From Streptomyces sp. L2 (lineage in GTDB: Bacteria; Actinomycetota; Actinomycetes; Streptomycetales; Streptomycetaceae), in assembly GCF_004124325.1 (NCBI RefSeq), contig NZ_QBDT01000001.1, positions 2,418,001-2,482,000 on the forward strand: a stretch of DNA of 64,000 bases. The letters are read 5' to 3'. This document shows, piece after piece, positions 41,188-50,560 of this stretch. A program made the translations under genes and the position numbers. Below the pieces are notes generated by a model that worked only from the letters and a program-made list of their open reading frames with translations, was not told where the DNA came from and made no database searches. How positions within the stretch are numbered: position 1 is the stretch's first letter; the number at the start of each line of letters is the position of its first letter.

Positions 41188-42321
41188 ATGGCTACGGAAG
41201 ACGCGGTGCGCGAGGCACTGGCGACGGTGAACGACCCCGAGATCAACCGACCCATCACCGAACTCGGGATGGTCAAATCGGTGGAGATCGGGGATGACGG
41301 CGCGGTCGCGGTGACCGTGTACCTGACCGTCTCCGGCTGTCCCATGCGCGAGACGATCACCCAGCGGGTGACCGAGGCGGTCTCCCGCGTCGAGGGCGTC
41401 ACCCGCGTCGACGTCACGCTGGACGTGATGAGCGACGAGCAGCGCAAGGAGCTGGCCAACGCCCTGCGCGGCGGCCAGGCCGAGCGCGAGGTCCCCTTCG
41501 CCAAGCCGGGCAGCCTCACCCGGGTGTACGCGGTCGCGTCCGGCAAGGGCGGCGTCGGCAAGTCCTCGGTGACCGTGAACCTCGCGGCGGCGATGGCGGC
41601 CGACGGCCTGAAGGTGGGCGTGGTCGACGCCGACATCTACGGCCACAGCGTGCCGCGCATGCTGGGCGCGGACGGCCGTCCGACCCAGGTCGAGAACATG
41701 ATCATGCCGCCGTCGGCGAACGGCGTGAAGGTCATCTCCATCGGCATGTTCACCCCGGGCAACGCCCCGGTCGTGTGGCGCGGCCCGATGCTCCACCGCG
41801 CCCTCCAGCAGTTCCTCGCCGACGTCTACTGGGGCGACCTGGACGTCCTCCTCCTGGACCTCCCGCCGGGCACCGGTGACATCGCGATCTCGGTGGCCCA
41901 GCTGGTGCCGAACGCCGAGATCCTGGTCGTGACGACCCCGCAGCAGGCGGCGGCCGAGGTGGCCGAGCGCGCGGGCTCCATCGCCGTGCAGACCCACCAG
42001 AAGATCGTCGGCGTGGTCGAGAACATGTCCGGCCTGCCCTGCCCGCACTGCGGCGAGATGGTCGACGTCTTCGGCACGGGCGGCGGGCAGACGGTCGCCG
42101 ACGGCCTGACCCGCACCACCGGCGCGACCGTCCCGGTCCTCGGCTCCATCCCGATCGACGTCCGCCTCCGCGAGGGCGGCGACGAGGGCAAGCCGGTCGT
42201 CCTGACCGACCCCGACTCCCCCGCCGGCTCCGCCCTCCGCTCCATCGCCGGCAAACTCGGCGGCCGCCAGAGGGGCCTCTCGGGCCTCTCCCTGGGCATC
42301 ACCCCGAAGAACAAGTTCTAG
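41188..42321 (+). CDS. mrp: Mrp/ApbC-family Fe-S cluster carrier ATPase
   Basis: A 377-residue P-loop protein that carries Fe-S clusters to target enzymes. It has an N-terminal MIP18/DUF59 domain (residues 1-90; VYLTVSGCPMRE), a deviant Walker A GKGGVGKSS, switch segments DADIYGHSVP and LLLDLPPGTGD, and the CPHC motif (GLPCPHCGEM) that binds the bridging cluster in the dimer. ATG 41188 has no ribosome-binding site and appears leaderless. The order MgtE-like, DUF1003, Mrp is kept in mycobacteria. Confidence 0.95.
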   Translation: MATEDAVREALATVNDPEINRPITELGMVKSVEIGDDGAVAVTVYLTVSGCPMRETITQRVTEAVSRVEGVTRVDVTLDVMSDEQRKELANALRGGQAEREVPFAKPGSLTRVYAVASGKGGVGKSSVTVNLAAAMAADGLKVGVVDADIYGHSVPRMLGADGRPTQVENMIMPPSANGVKVISIGMFTPGNAPVVWRGPMLHRALQQFLADVYWGDLDVLLLDLPPGTGDIAISVAQLVPNAEILVVTTPQQAAAEVAERAGSIAVQTHQKIVGVVENMSGLPCPHCGEMVDVFGTGGGQTVADGLTRTTGATVPVLGSIPIDVRLREGGDEGKPVVLTDPDSPAGSALRSIAGKLGGRQRGLSGLSLGITPKNKF

Positions 42322-42352
42322 AACTGTCGAACAGGGCTGAGGACACCCACCT

Positions 42353-42421
42353 AGGGGCGCGGGGCTGTATTCGATGTGCGGCTCCGCCGCGTGGGCGCGA
42401 CAAGCCACAACGCACCCGCAG
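42353..42421 (+). repeat. Dispersed intergenic repeat, copy 3
   Basis: AGGGGCGCGGGGCTGTAT, GCGGCTCCGCCGC and GTGGGCGCGA, then CAAGCCACAACGCACCCGCA. It lies between the convergent mrp and the gene ending at 42483, in the same orientation as the other two copies. Confidence 0.9.
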
Positions 42422-42482
42422 GCGCGCGACGACCGAAAGCCCTACGGCGAAGGGGCGCCAAAACACCGGCGCCCCTCACCAC

Positions 42483-43145
42483 TCACGCGTAAGCGGCAAC
42501 ATCCTTCACCACGGCGAACCCAAGACCATACGCACTCATCCCGCGCCCGTACGCCCCCACATGCACCCCCGCCGCCGTGGACCCCGCCAGCACCCACCCG
42601 AACTCGGACTCCCGGTAGTGGAACGACGTCGCCACCCCGTCCACCGGAAGGGACAGCCGGGACCACTCCGGCCCACCGAGGTCGTCGGCCAGCGCCCACG
42701 CCGTCTCCGTCTGCTGGTCCAGCCAGTGGTCCCGCAGGCTGTGGTCCATCTGGCCGGGCCAGGTGAAGGACAGCAGCCCCACCCCCGCCAGCCACGCCGC
42801 CGAGGACACCGACGTAGCCTCCAGCAGCCCCGTACCGTCGGCGCTGCGCCGGGACGGACTCGCCGCGACCGTCACCACGACCGCGAACTTCTCGCGCGAC
42901 TCGGCGGAGCCCGCCTCGTTGCGCACGGAGGGCTCGTCGCCGTGTCCGATCGACCCGTGCTCGACGGCACCGTCGGCCGCCGTACCGACCTGCATCAGCC
43001 AGCGCGGCCCCGTGAACGCCTCGTCGAGGCCGTACCAGGGGAAGGGCGCCTGCAGGTAGCCGTCGACCGTACGCCGGGCGGAGGGAAGCGGTTGTCCGCC
43101 CTCCGCGGCCGGCGCCTGCGCGCCCACCCGACTCGTCGTCTCCAT
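42483..43145 (-). CDS. Conserved hypothetical protein
   Basis: A 220-residue protein, GGAGG eight bases before ATG 43145. It has several Trp-rich beta-like segments (FPWYGLDEAFTGPRWLMQ, LLSFTWPGQMDHSL, FGWVLAGSTAAGVHVGAYGRGMSAYGLGF) and no catalytic motif that I recognise. It lacks a signal or membrane segment. It lies between mrp and tatB. Function unknown. Confidence 0.7.
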   Translation of the reverse strand: METTSRVGAQAPAAEGGQPLPSARRTVDGYLQAPFPWYGLDEAFTGPRWLMQVGTAADGAVEHGSIGHGDEPSVRNEAGSAESREKFAVVVTVAASPSRRSADGTGLLEATSVSSAAWLAGVGLLSFTWPGQMDHSLRDHWLDQQTETAWALADDLGGPEWSRLSLPVDGVATSFHYRESEFGWVLAGSTAAGVHVGAYGRGMSAYGLGFAVVKDVAAYA

Positions 43146-43363
43146 GCCCGGCGCCTCCTCGCTCTCGTCGGACCGGGGCGGCCCGCCCCCCTTCGGACGT
43201 ACTCGTCCGGTCCGCACAACAACTCGGCAGCATATCCACACTGCTGAGGGCCGCAGAGAAGCCGCCCGGCGCGTGGAGCGCGCGGACGGCCGGTGTGCGC
43301 CGTGACCGGCGCAAGTCTGCTGTGAAACGCGTCACGTGCGCGCCCTGCGCACGCGCGTGTCGG

Positions 43364-43846
43364 CTACGTGGCGTCCGCGTCGAAGGGCGGGCGCTCGTCC
43401 GGGTCCTCGGGCTTCTTGGCCATGTCGACACGACCGCCGCCGGCCGGGGAGGAGCCGGACGCCGACGAGGCCTTGGACGAAGAAGACGAAGAAGAGGACG
43501 ACGAGGAGCTGACGTCCCGGCCGTTCACGGCGTCCGTGACGTCGGCCATCTCCTTCTTCAGGCCGTCGATGTCGAATCCGTTGCGGATCTCCTTCAGCCC
43601 CAGCTCGTCGTTGTCGAGCTGCTTGCGGAGGAACGTCTTCGGGTTGAGGTCCTCGAACTCGAAGTCCTTGAACTCGGGACCCAGCTCGCTGCGGATGTCG
43701 TGCTTGGCGCTCTCGGAGAACTCGCGGATCTTGCGGATCGTGCGGGTCACGTCCTGGATCATCTTCGGGAGCTTGTCCGGACCGAAGACGAGCACGGCGA
43801 GCACGATGATCGTGACCAGCTCCAGTGGTCCTATGTCATTGAACAC
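43364..43846 (-). CDS. tatB: Sec-independent translocase subunit TatB
   Basis: A 160-residue twin-arginine translocation component. The N-terminal membrane helix with hinge (DIGPLELVTIIVLAVLVFGPDKLPKM) is followed by an amphipathic helix and a charged tail (SESAKHDIRSELGPEFKDF). A run of twelve serines lies at about residues 114-125. GTG 43846 has AAGGAG seven bases upstream. It is downstream of htrA, in the mycobacterial order sigE-rseA-htrA-tatB. Confidence 0.95.
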   Translation of the reverse strand: MFNDIGPLELVTIIVLAVLVFGPDKLPKMIQDVTRTIRKIREFSESAKHDIRSELGPEFKDFEFEDLNPKTFLRKQLDNDELGLKEIRNGFDIDGLKKEMADVTDAVNGRDVSSSSSSSSSSSSKASSASGSSPAGGGRVDMAKKPEDPDERPPFDADAT

Positions 43847-43929
43847 CTGACGCTCCTTGCGTGTCCTCGGTCGCTCAACGGTACCCGGCGTTCCCGTCCG
43901 ACCGGTACCGTCCCGAGGTGAGACTTCCG

Positions 43930-45645
43930 TCAGTTCTGCGCCGATGCGCCCAGTACCAGTGACACCTTCCGTCCGGTCCCGCCACGTTCGACGGTGAGGT
44001 GCAGGCGGTCGCCCGGCCGGTGCGCGCGGACCTTGACGATCAGCTCCTCGGCGGAGTGCACGCGCTCCCCGTCGACCTGGGTGATGACGTCGTTCGCCTT
44101 GAGGCCCGCCCGTTCGCCGGGCCCGCCGCGGGTGACCGCGGGACCGCCGTCGCGGCTGGTCGCGTTGATCCGGGCGCCGTCGCCGGTGTAGCCCATGTCG
44201 AGGGTCACGCCGATGACCGGGTGGGTCGCGTGGCCCGTGTTGATCAGTTCCTCGGCGACGCGCTTGGCCTGGTTGACCGGGATGGCGAAGCCGAGGCCGA
44301 TGGAGCCGGCCTGGCCGTCGTCCGGGCCGGACTCGCTGCCGCCGTCGGCGGAGCGGATGGCGGAGTTGATGCCGATGACCTGTCCCCGGGAGTCCAGCAG
44401 GGGGCCGCCGGAGTTGCCCGGGTTGATCGGGGCGTCCGTCTGGAGCGCGTCGACGTACGACACGTCGCTCCCGTCGCCCTTCTCGCCGCCGGCGGTGATG
44501 GGGCGCTCCTTGGCGCTGATGATGCCGGCGGTGACGGTGTTGGCCAGGCCGAAGGGGGCGCCGATGGCCACGACGGGGTCGCCGACCTGGACGTTGTCGG
44601 AGTTGCCCAGCGGCATCGGGGTGAGCCCGCGGACGTCGTCGACCTGGACGACGGCGAGGTCGTAGCCGCTGTCCCGGCCGACGATCTCGGCCTTGGCGGT
44701 GTCGCCGCTGCTGAACGTGACGGATATCCGCCCGTGGTCCGCGGCAGCTTCGACGACGTGGTTGTTGGTGAGGATGTGCCCGCGGGTGTCGAGCACGAAG
44801 CCGGTGCCGGTGCCCTGTTCGCCGCCGCCGGCCACATGCAGGGTGACGACGCTGGGCAGGGCGCGGGCGGCGATCCCGGAGACGCTGTACGGCGACCTGC
44901 CGGGCGGCACCTTGCCGGCCTGCGGCAGGTGCACGTCCCCGATGCCCGCCCGCTCGACGTAGGAGCCGATGATCCCGCCGATGCCTCCGGAGACGAGGGC
45001 GATGACGAGGGCCCACCCGAGCACGAACCGGCGGGCCCGTCGCCTGCGCTCCGCCGGGGTGAGCACCCGGGCGCCGGTCTGCTGCAGCGGCGCCCGCACC
45101 CCGGCCTGCCCCTCGGCTCCGGCCGCCACCCAGGGGTCGTAACGCTGCCAGGGCCCACCGTCCGACGACTCCTGCACCGCGGGCACGGTGGAAACGGCGG
45201 GCGCGGGCGGGGTGGCCGCGGGTGGGGTGGCCTGAGCGGGCTCAGGCGGGGCGGGCGGCACGGGCGCTGCCTGCGCGGGCGCGACCGGCGCGACCGGCGC
45301 GACGGGATCGGGTACGGCCGGGGCGGGCGCCACGGGCGTCGGCGGGGCGGGCTGGGCCGGCGGGGCCGCCTGCGCGGGGACCGCCGTCCCCTGCGCGGGG
45401 GTCGTCGCCGGGTGCTGCACGGGTGGGGCGGGGGCCCAGGGGCCCGGTTCGCCGTAGGGCGGGGTGCCGTAGGGATCGGGGTCGTGCAGTGGCTTGGGCC
45501 GGTCGGACGTGGCTACGGCGGCCACGCCCTCCTCGTCCGGAGCGGGAGCCGGGGGCGCCGCGGGCCGGGCGAGTTCGAAGTCCCCGTCGGCCGTGGGCTC
45601 CGCCGCCGCCTGCGGTGCGTCCTCCGGTGACTGCCCCTCGTTCAT
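43930..45645 (-). CDS. htrA: HtrA/DegP-like membrane-anchored serine protease with PDZ domain
   Basis: A 571-residue envelope protease. Residues 1-200 are Pro/Ala-rich and cytosolic. One membrane helix (about 210-232) is followed by a trypsin-like domain with His296 (TNNHVV), Asp329 (YDLAVVQ) and Ser412 (GNSGGPL), then a PDZ domain (AGLKANDVITQVDGERV). It degrades or senses misfolded exported proteins and in mycobacteria cooperates with SigE-RseA. GGAACC on the - strand at 45755-45750 could be an ECF-type -35, but no well-placed -10 is clear. ATG 45645. Confidence 0.93.
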   Translation of the reverse strand: MNEGQSPEDAPQAAAEPTADGDFELARPAAPPAPAPDEEGVAAVATSDRPKPLHDPDPYGTPPYGEPGPWAPAPPVQHPATTPAQGTAVPAQAAPPAQPAPPTPVAPAPAVPDPVAPVAPVAPAQAAPVPPAPPEPAQATPPAATPPAPAVSTVPAVQESSDGGPWQRYDPWVAAGAEGQAGVRAPLQQTGARVLTPAERRRRARRFVLGWALVIALVSGGIGGIIGSYVERAGIGDVHLPQAGKVPPGRSPYSVSGIAARALPSVVTLHVAGGGEQGTGTGFVLDTRGHILTNNHVVEAAADHGRISVTFSSGDTAKAEIVGRDSGYDLAVVQVDDVRGLTPMPLGNSDNVQVGDPVVAIGAPFGLANTVTAGIISAKERPITAGGEKGDGSDVSYVDALQTDAPINPGNSGGPLLDSRGQVIGINSAIRSADGGSESGPDDGQAGSIGLGFAIPVNQAKRVAEELINTGHATHPVIGVTLDMGYTGDGARINATSRDGGPAVTRGGPGERAGLKANDVITQVDGERVHSAEELIVKVRAHRPGDRLHLTVERGGTGRKVSLVLGASAQN

Positions 45646-45802
45646 GCTCTCCCCGCTGCCCGCCGGGCCGTGCGGTCGGCAGCGGTCCCGGAACGTCCTC
45701 TCCGTGCCCCGGTCATCAGCCGGGACACGGCCCTCACAGGATTCAACCAGGTTCCGCGACGGGGGTAGGGACAGCGGCCGGCGGAGCCGGCGGACTCAGC
45801 GG

Positions 45803-46810
45803 TCAGGGAGTCTGCCCGGAGGCGGAGACGGACGGGCTGGGGGTGGCGGACGGCGCGCTGAGCAGGGAGACGACACCCGGTGCGGGGGCCGACAGCAGGC
45901 CGTGGCTGGGCACCTCGGGGGCCGGGGGCACCTTGGGGGCCTTGGGCCACGAGGCCAGGGTGAGCGGTGCGGCGTCGTTCAGCGGGCGTATCAGGGGGGA
46001 CACGGCCGCCAGGCCCGTCACCACCGGCGTGGCCAGGCCGCGGCCGGACTCCTGGGCCGGTGCCGCCGGCGGGGTCACGCCGGGCAGCAGCGGTGCGGAC
46101 ATCGAGGTGGGCACCGCCGGTGTCTGCCCGAGCGGGGTGCTCTGGGCGAGCAGCGGGCCCGCCTGGCGGCGGCGCTGCGCCTGGGGTGCCGTCCCGCCGG
46201 CGCCCGTCGAACGCGCCGGCACCACACTGCCCGTGCCGGAACCGCCGGAGGCGTCCGCGGCGGCACCGGGGATGCCCGTGGAGACGCCGCCGAGGGCGAT
46301 GGCGGCCAGGGAGACCGCACCGGCGGCCGCGAACGCGAAGCGCAGCCCGCGCCAGGACGAGCGGTCGAGGTCCGGACGGCCGACGGGATGGATACGGAAG
46401 CCGCGCTGTTCATCCGCCGCGGCGGGCGCGGTGTGCGGGCGGACCGGCACATAGCCGAACTCGAAGCGCTCGCCGCGCCCCACCCCGTACACCCCTGCGT
46501 CGGAGCCACGGCCGCCGAAGGGCCCGGCGGGCGGAGTGTTACCGCCGTCCAAGTCGCCTCCGCCGGGGAGGCCCTGGAGGCGGGCCAGGAAACTTTCGGA
46601 GGGGGGCGGCGGGGCCGCCTCCGCGAACACGTTCTTCAGCCGGCGCTGGGCGTCCGCCTCGGCCTTGCACCGGGCGCAGGTGGCCAGGTGGGCGAGGACA
46701 CGCTCGCGCGACTCATGACCGAGCTCTCCGTCCACCAGGGCGGAGAGCCGGTCTCCCAGGTGCTGCTCCGCGAGGTGCGCCTCGGCGGGTTTGGGCCGTG
46801 ATCCACTCAC
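45803..46810 (-). CDS. RseA-like anti-sigma factor (zinc-finger ZAS type)
   Basis: A 335-residue partner of the adjacent sigma factor. Residues 1-60 form the anti-sigma zinc motif ([25 protein letters not shown]: HxxxCxxC). A membrane-like segment ([19 protein letters not shown]) is followed by a long Pro/Ala-rich region. GTG 46810 overlaps the sigE stop by four bases (GTGA), so the two are made in step. If the helix spans the membrane, the tail lies outside and release by HtrA or another protease is possible. It is longer than mycobacterial RseA. Confidence 0.88.
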   Translation of the reverse strand: MSGSRPKPAEAHLAEQHLGDRLSALVDGELGHESRERVLAHLATCARCKAEADAQRRLKNVFAEAAPPPPSESFLARLQGLPGGGDLDGGNTPPAGPFGGRGSDAGVYGVGRGERFEFGYVPVRPHTAPAAADEQRGFRIHPVGRPDLDRSSWRGLRFAFAAAGAVSLAAIALGGVSTGIPGAAADASGGSGTGSVVPARSTGAGGTAPQAQRRRQAGPLLAQSTPLGQTPAVPTSMSAPLLPGVTPPAAPAQESGRGLATPVVTGLAAVSPLIRPLNDAAPLTLASWPKAPKVPPAPEVPSHGLLSAPAPGVVSLLSAPSATPSPSVSASGQTP

Positions 46811-47592
46811 GCGGTCGCGCCCCCTCCTCCCAGCGCGGGGACACGGGCCATGAAGGAGCGCCGCTCGGCCTTCCGCGCCTCGGGGGACCGGTGGGCGAGA
46901 GCCTTGCGGAGCTGGGAGCGGCCGCGGTGGATGCGCGAGCGGACCGTGCCGAGCTTGACGCCGAGGGTCGCGGCGATCTCCTCGTACGACAGTCCCTCGA
47001 TGTCGCACAGGACGACCGCGGCGCGGAACTCGGGCGCGAGGGTGTCCAGGGCCTGCTGGACGTCCGCGTCGAAGTGGGCGTCGTTGAACAGCTGCTGCGG
47101 GGTGGGCTCCTTGCTGGGCAGCCGCTCGGCGGCGTCGTCGCCGAGGGCGTCGAAGCGGATCCGCTGCTTGCGGCGGACCATGTCCAGGAAGAGGTTCGTC
47201 GTGATGCGGTGCAGCCAGCCCTCGAAGGTGCCCGGCGAGTACGTGGACAGGGAGCGGAAGACGCGGACGAAGACCTCCTGGGTGAGGTCCTCCGCGTCGT
47301 GCTGGTTGCCCGTGAGGCGGTAGGCGAGCCGGTAGACCCGGCCGCTGTGCGTGCTGACGATCTCCTCCCACGTGGGCGGAGTCCACGCCTGCCCGTCCGC
47401 GTCGGTGGCGAAGGTCGCGGTCTGGGGGTCGCCTGCGGCGATCCCGGCGGCGTGGTGGTCAGCAGCGGTGTCGGTCACGGATTTCGGCCTGCCCGCCGAC
47501 CCGAGAAAGCGCCTGAGCACTCCTCCCCGGTCCCCGGGTACGGCCGCACCTCCCCTGTCAGCTCTGGTGGTGTCCAGTGGAGCCCCTACCAT
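46807..47592 (-). CDS. sigE: ECF sigma factor, SigE type (mycobacterial-order orthologue)
   Basis: A 261-residue group IV sigma factor that directs RNA polymerase to envelope-stress promoters. Sigma-2 ([48 protein letters not shown]) and sigma-4 ([39 protein letters not shown]) are complete. I chose ATG 47592, with GAGGTGG just upstream; a longer frame reaches 47730 without similarity to the family. By neighbours (methyltransferase, anti-sigma factor, HtrA, TatB) it corresponds to mycobacterial SigE, not to the SigE-CseABC system of S. coelicolor. Confidence 0.9.
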   Translation of the reverse strand: MVGAPLDTTRADRGGAAVPGDRGGVLRRFLGSAGRPKSVTDTAADHHAAGIAAGDPQTATFATDADGQAWTPPTWEEIVSTHSGRVYRLAYRLTGNQHDAEDLTQEVFVRVFRSLSTYSPGTFEGWLHRITTNLFLDMVRRKQRIRFDALGDDAAERLPSKEPTPQQLFNDAHFDADVQQALDTLAPEFRAAVVLCDIEGLSYEEIAATLGVKLGTVRSRIHRGRSQLRKALAHRSPEARKAERRSFMARVPALGGGGATA

Positions 47593-47853
47593 AGCCACCT
47601 CGCCCGTTAGCTCCGGATAAGCGGTTTTACGAGAATTTGATACGCGCTGCCGCGGCCCGCCCGGCGGCGCCGGCGGCTCGTCCGGCGACGTCAGCAGGTG
47701 CCCGGCGTCCGGAACCCCGTCCTCGCGCATCTCCTGCCCCCCCCATCACGTCCCGGCCGTCCCACACCCTTCTAAACGCCCGGTCCCATCTGCGGGTTCC
47801 CGGGGCCAACGGATACAGTCACGCCGAGGCAACCGCGGGGACAGGAGAGGGTC

Positions 47854-48486
47854 ATTACCGGCAACCGGCAGACGAGCTGGGCGTTCGCCGACGCCTTTGT
47901 CGCCGAGGACGAAGCACTGCGCTGGGCCCGGGACCGGGCCCGGGACGCGGGGCTGCGCTCGGTGTCGCCCGGCACGGGCGCCGCGCTGCGGGTGCTCGCC
48001 GCCTCCGTGGACGCGAAGGCGGTCGCGGAGATCGGCACGGGCCGCGGCGTGTCCGGGATCCATCTGCTGCACGGCATGCGCCCGGACGGCGTCCTGACCA
48101 CGGTCGATCCGGAACCGGAGCACCAGCAGTTCGCCCGGGAGGCGTTCCGGGCCTGCGGGTTCGCCAGCAACCGGGCCCGGTTCATCCCGGGCCGCGCCCT
48201 GGACGTCCTGCCGCGACTCGCGGACGCCGGCTACGACCTCGTCTTCTGCGACGGAGACCGGCTGGAGTACCTGGACTACCTCGCTGAATCGTTGCGCCTG
48301 CTGCGTCCGGGCGGCCTCGTGGTCTTCGAGGGCGTCTTCGCCAACGGCCGTACGGTCGACTCGGGACCGCAGCCCACGGAGGTGCTGCGGCTGCGGGAAC
48401 TGCTGCGCACGGTGCGGGAGAGCCAGGAGCTGGTGACGTCGCTGCTGCCGGTGGGCGACGGCCTGCTGTGCGCGGTCAAACGCTGA
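47854..48486 (+). CDS. O-methyltransferase (Rv1220c-like), probable ATT start
   Basis: A SAM-dependent class I methyltransferase of about 210 residues. It has AEIGTGRGVSG (SAM loop), TTVDPEPEHQQFAREAF, YDLVFCDGDR and LLRPGGLVVFEG. Homology with the mycobacterial protein begins at about SWAFADAFVAEDEA, well before the first GTG (47962). In the correct frame no ATG, GTG or TTG exists near that point. An AGGAG (47843-47847) stands at the right distance from ATT 47854, giving MITGNRQ. It is divergent from sigE, as in mycobacteria. The methyl acceptor is unknown. Confidence 0.85.
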   Translation: MTGNRQTSWAFADAFVAEDEALRWARDRARDAGLRSVSPGTGAALRVLAASVDAKAVAEIGTGRGVSGIHLLHGMRPDGVLTTVDPEPEHQQFAREAFRACGFASNRARFIPGRALDVLPRLADAGYDLVFCDGDRLEYLDYLAESLRLLRPGGLVVFEGVFANGRTVDSGPQPTEVLRLRELLRTVRESQELVTSLLPVGDGLLCAVKR

Positions 48487-48519
48487 CGCCGCGTCCCGCT
48501 CGGCAAGGACCCGGGAACG

Positions 48520-48557
48520 CGGTTGCCCCGGCATCGCGTGCGATGCCGGGGCAACCG
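48520..48557. terminator. Perfect long hairpin between convergent genes
   Basis: An 18-bp perfect stem, CGGTTGCCCCGGCATCGC with its complement, and a 2-base loop. It lies between the methyltransferase stop and the DUF3117 stop, so it serves both strands. Confidence 0.9.
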
Positions 48558-48582
48558 GACGGAAAAGGGGTCGGCTCGTGTG

Positions 48583-48750
48583 TCAGACGACGACCTTCTT
48601 GAGGGCGTCGCCGAGCGCCTCGGCCTCATCGGGGGTCAGCTCGACGACGAGTCGACCGCCGCCTTCGAGCGGAACGCGCATGACGATGCCCCGCCCCTCC
48701 TTGGTCACCTCGAGCGGACCATCGCCCGTCCGCGGCTTCATGGCCGCCAT
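48583..48750 (-). CDS. DUF3117 family small protein
   Basis: A 55-residue protein, MAAMKPRTGDGPLEVTKEGRG...DALKKVVV, of the actinobacterial DUF3117 family (mycobacterial Rv1211, from memory). AGGGGAA precedes ATG 48750. No function is known. Confidence 0.92.
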   Translation of the reverse strand: MAAMKPRTGDGPLEVTKEGRGIVMRVPLEGGGRLVVELTPDEAEALGDALKKVVV

Positions 48751-49134
48751 GCTCGTTCCCCTTCCTGAAACCAGCTCATCGTCTGCCGACGGCCCCCTGA
48801 AGGGCAGCCGCGCACCGAAACGGACACACGACACCGGCATCGAACACATTGCTTCCCAGCCATTATCCCGCATCCCCGGACCCGATGACCAACATCAGTA
48901 GGCATCGCTTGGGCAACGCGCGCGAGCAAAACCACCCAATTCGGGGATGTGGCTGCGATACTTCGCCACCGCGTGGACGCCCACGCCCGGAATCCGCCCC
49001 CGTTTTCTTTGACGCAGGTCACACGTCCGATCCGGGCCCCGGGCCGTGATCTCCGCCATGCTGTCCTTCACAGAGGTCGTACCGAGCGGTACGCCACCGC
49101 GTACTCACCACCCGCGACACCGGAGGGGAATCCC
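48751..49134. other. Divergent intergenic region
   Basis: A 384-bp gap between the DUF3117 gene and the enoyl-CoA hydratase. A -35-like TTGACG stands near 49010 and GGAGGGG precedes the hydratase start. No further structure stands out. Confidence 0.4.
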
Positions 49135-49938
49135 ATGGCCGACACCGTGCTCTACGAGGTGAGCGACGGACTCGCGACGATCACGCTGAACCGCCCCGAG
49201 GCGATGAACGCGCTGAACATCGCGACCAAGGCCGCCCTCCGGGACGCGGCGGAATCCGCGGCCGGGGACGACGCCGTACGGGCGATCCTGCTGACCGCCG
49301 CCGGGGACAGGGCCTTCTGCGTGGGCCAGGACCTCAAGGAACACATCGGGCTGCTGGCGGCGGACCGCGAGACCGGTTCCGGGCAGACCATGAGCACGGT
49401 CAAGGAGCACTACAACCCGATCGTGAAGGCGCTGGCCGGGGCGCCCAAGCCGGTCGTGGCCGCGGTGAACGGCGTCGCGGCCGGGGCCGGCTTCGGCTTC
49501 GCGCTCGCCGCGGACTACCGGGTGGTCGCGGAGACGGCCGCGTTCAACACCTCCTTCGCGGGGGTCGCGCTGACCGCCGACTCGGGCATCTCCTGGACGC
49601 TCCCCCGGGTCGTCGGCCCGGGCCGCGCCGCCGACCTGCTGCTCTTCCCGCGCAGCATCAGCGCGCAGGACGCGCTGGAGCTGGGCATCGCCAACCGGCT
49701 CGTCCCCTCCGCGGAGTTGCGCGCCGAGGCGGAGAAGGTGGCGCGGGCGCTGGCCCAGGGTCCGACGGTGGCGTACTCGGCGATCAAGGAGGCGGTGTCC
49801 TACGGGATGACGCACTCGCTCGCCGAGACCCTGGAGAAGGAGGACGAACTCCAGACCCGGGCCGGGCAGTCGGAGGACCACGCGATCGCCGTGCAGGCGT
49901 TCGTGAACAAGGAGAAGCCCAAGTACCTGGGCCGCTGA
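49135..49938 (+). CDS. Enoyl-CoA hydratase/isomerase (crotonase family)
   Basis: A 267-residue crotonase. CoA-binding and oxyanion segments are present: AFCVGQDLKEH and AAVNGVAAGAGFGFALAADYRV, then FAGVALTADSGISWTLPRVVG. The Asp in ADSG sits where some PaaG-type isomerases have their acid. It may be a hydratase or a PaaG-like isomerase in fatty-acid or phenylacetate breakdown. GGAGGGG precedes ATG 49135. It is a single gene between two leftward genes. Confidence 0.88.
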   Translation: MADTVLYEVSDGLATITLNRPEAMNALNIATKAALRDAAESAAGDDAVRAILLTAAGDRAFCVGQDLKEHIGLLAADRETGSGQTMSTVKEHYNPIVKALAGAPKPVVAAVNGVAAGAGFGFALAADYRVVAETAAFNTSFAGVALTADSGISWTLPRVVGPGRAADLLLFPRSISAQDALELGIANRLVPSAELRAEAEKVARALAQGPTVAYSAIKEAVSYGMTHSLAETLEKEDELQTRAGQSEDHAIAVQAFVNKEKPKYLGR

Positions 49939-49972
49939 GGTTCGCCGCCCCGCTCCCCCGCGCCCGCCCCCC

Positions 49973-50560
49973 TCAGGGGGCGGTTCTGCTGACGCAGGTC
50001 TCCAGGTGGTCGTCGACCAGGCCGCAGGCCTGCATCAGGGCGTAGGCCGTGGTCGGGCCGACGAAGCGCAGGCCGCGCTTCTTCAGGTCCTTGGAGAGGG
50101 CGGTGGACTCGGGGGTCACGGCGGGCACGTCGTCCAGGGTCTTCGGGACCGGGCGGCCGTCCGGGTCGGGGGCGTGGGACCAGATCAGCCGGTCCAGGTC
50201 GCCCTCGGCCCAGCCGGCGAGCACGCGCGCGTTGGCGAGGGTGGCGTCGATCTTGGCGCGGTTGCGGATGATGCCCGGGTCGGCCAGCAGGCGCTCGCGG
50301 TCCTCGTCGGTGAAGGCCGCGACCTTCTCGATGTGGAACCCGGCGAAGGCCGTACGGAATCCGGGGCGGCGGCGCAGGATCGTGATCCAGCTCAGGCCCG
50401 ACTGGAAGGCCTCCAGGCTGATCCGCTCGAAGAGGGCGTCGTCGCCGTGGACGGGGCGGCCCCACTCCTCGTCGTGGTACGTCACGTAGTCCTCGGTGGA
50501 CAGGGCCCACGGGCAGCGCAGCGCGCCGTCGGTCCCGGCGAGGGCGCCTCGCGTGCTCAC
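49973..50560 (-). CDS. tag: DNA-3-methyladenine glycosylase I
   Basis: A 195-residue base-excision repair enzyme that removes 3-methyladenine. Tag family signatures are CPWALSTEDYVTYHDEEWG, LEAFQSGLSWITILRRRPGFR, and the late His/Cys residues of the zinc snap (LVDDHLETC). GTG 50560 overlaps the stop of the DivIVA-like gene by four bases (GTGA). Mycobacteria keep the pair (Rv1210/Rv1209, from memory). Confidence 0.95.
   Translation of the reverse strand: MSTRGALAGTDGALRCPWALSTEDYVTYHDEEWGRPVHGDDALFERISLEAFQSGLSWITILRRRPGFRTAFAGFHIEKVAAFTDEDRERLLADPGIIRNRAKIDATLANARVLAGWAEGDLDRLIWSHAPDPDGRPVPKTLDDVPAVTPESTALSKDLKKRGLRFVGPTTAYALMQACGLVDDHLETCVSRTAP

Noticed and set aside
45750..45755. SigE-type promoter of htrA
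   Set aside because: GGAACC is present on the - strand but no -10 lies at the usual 16-18 bp spacing.
46807..47730. SigE starting at ATG 47730
   Set aside because: The extra 46 residues have no family similarity and ATG 47592 has a good ribosome-binding site.
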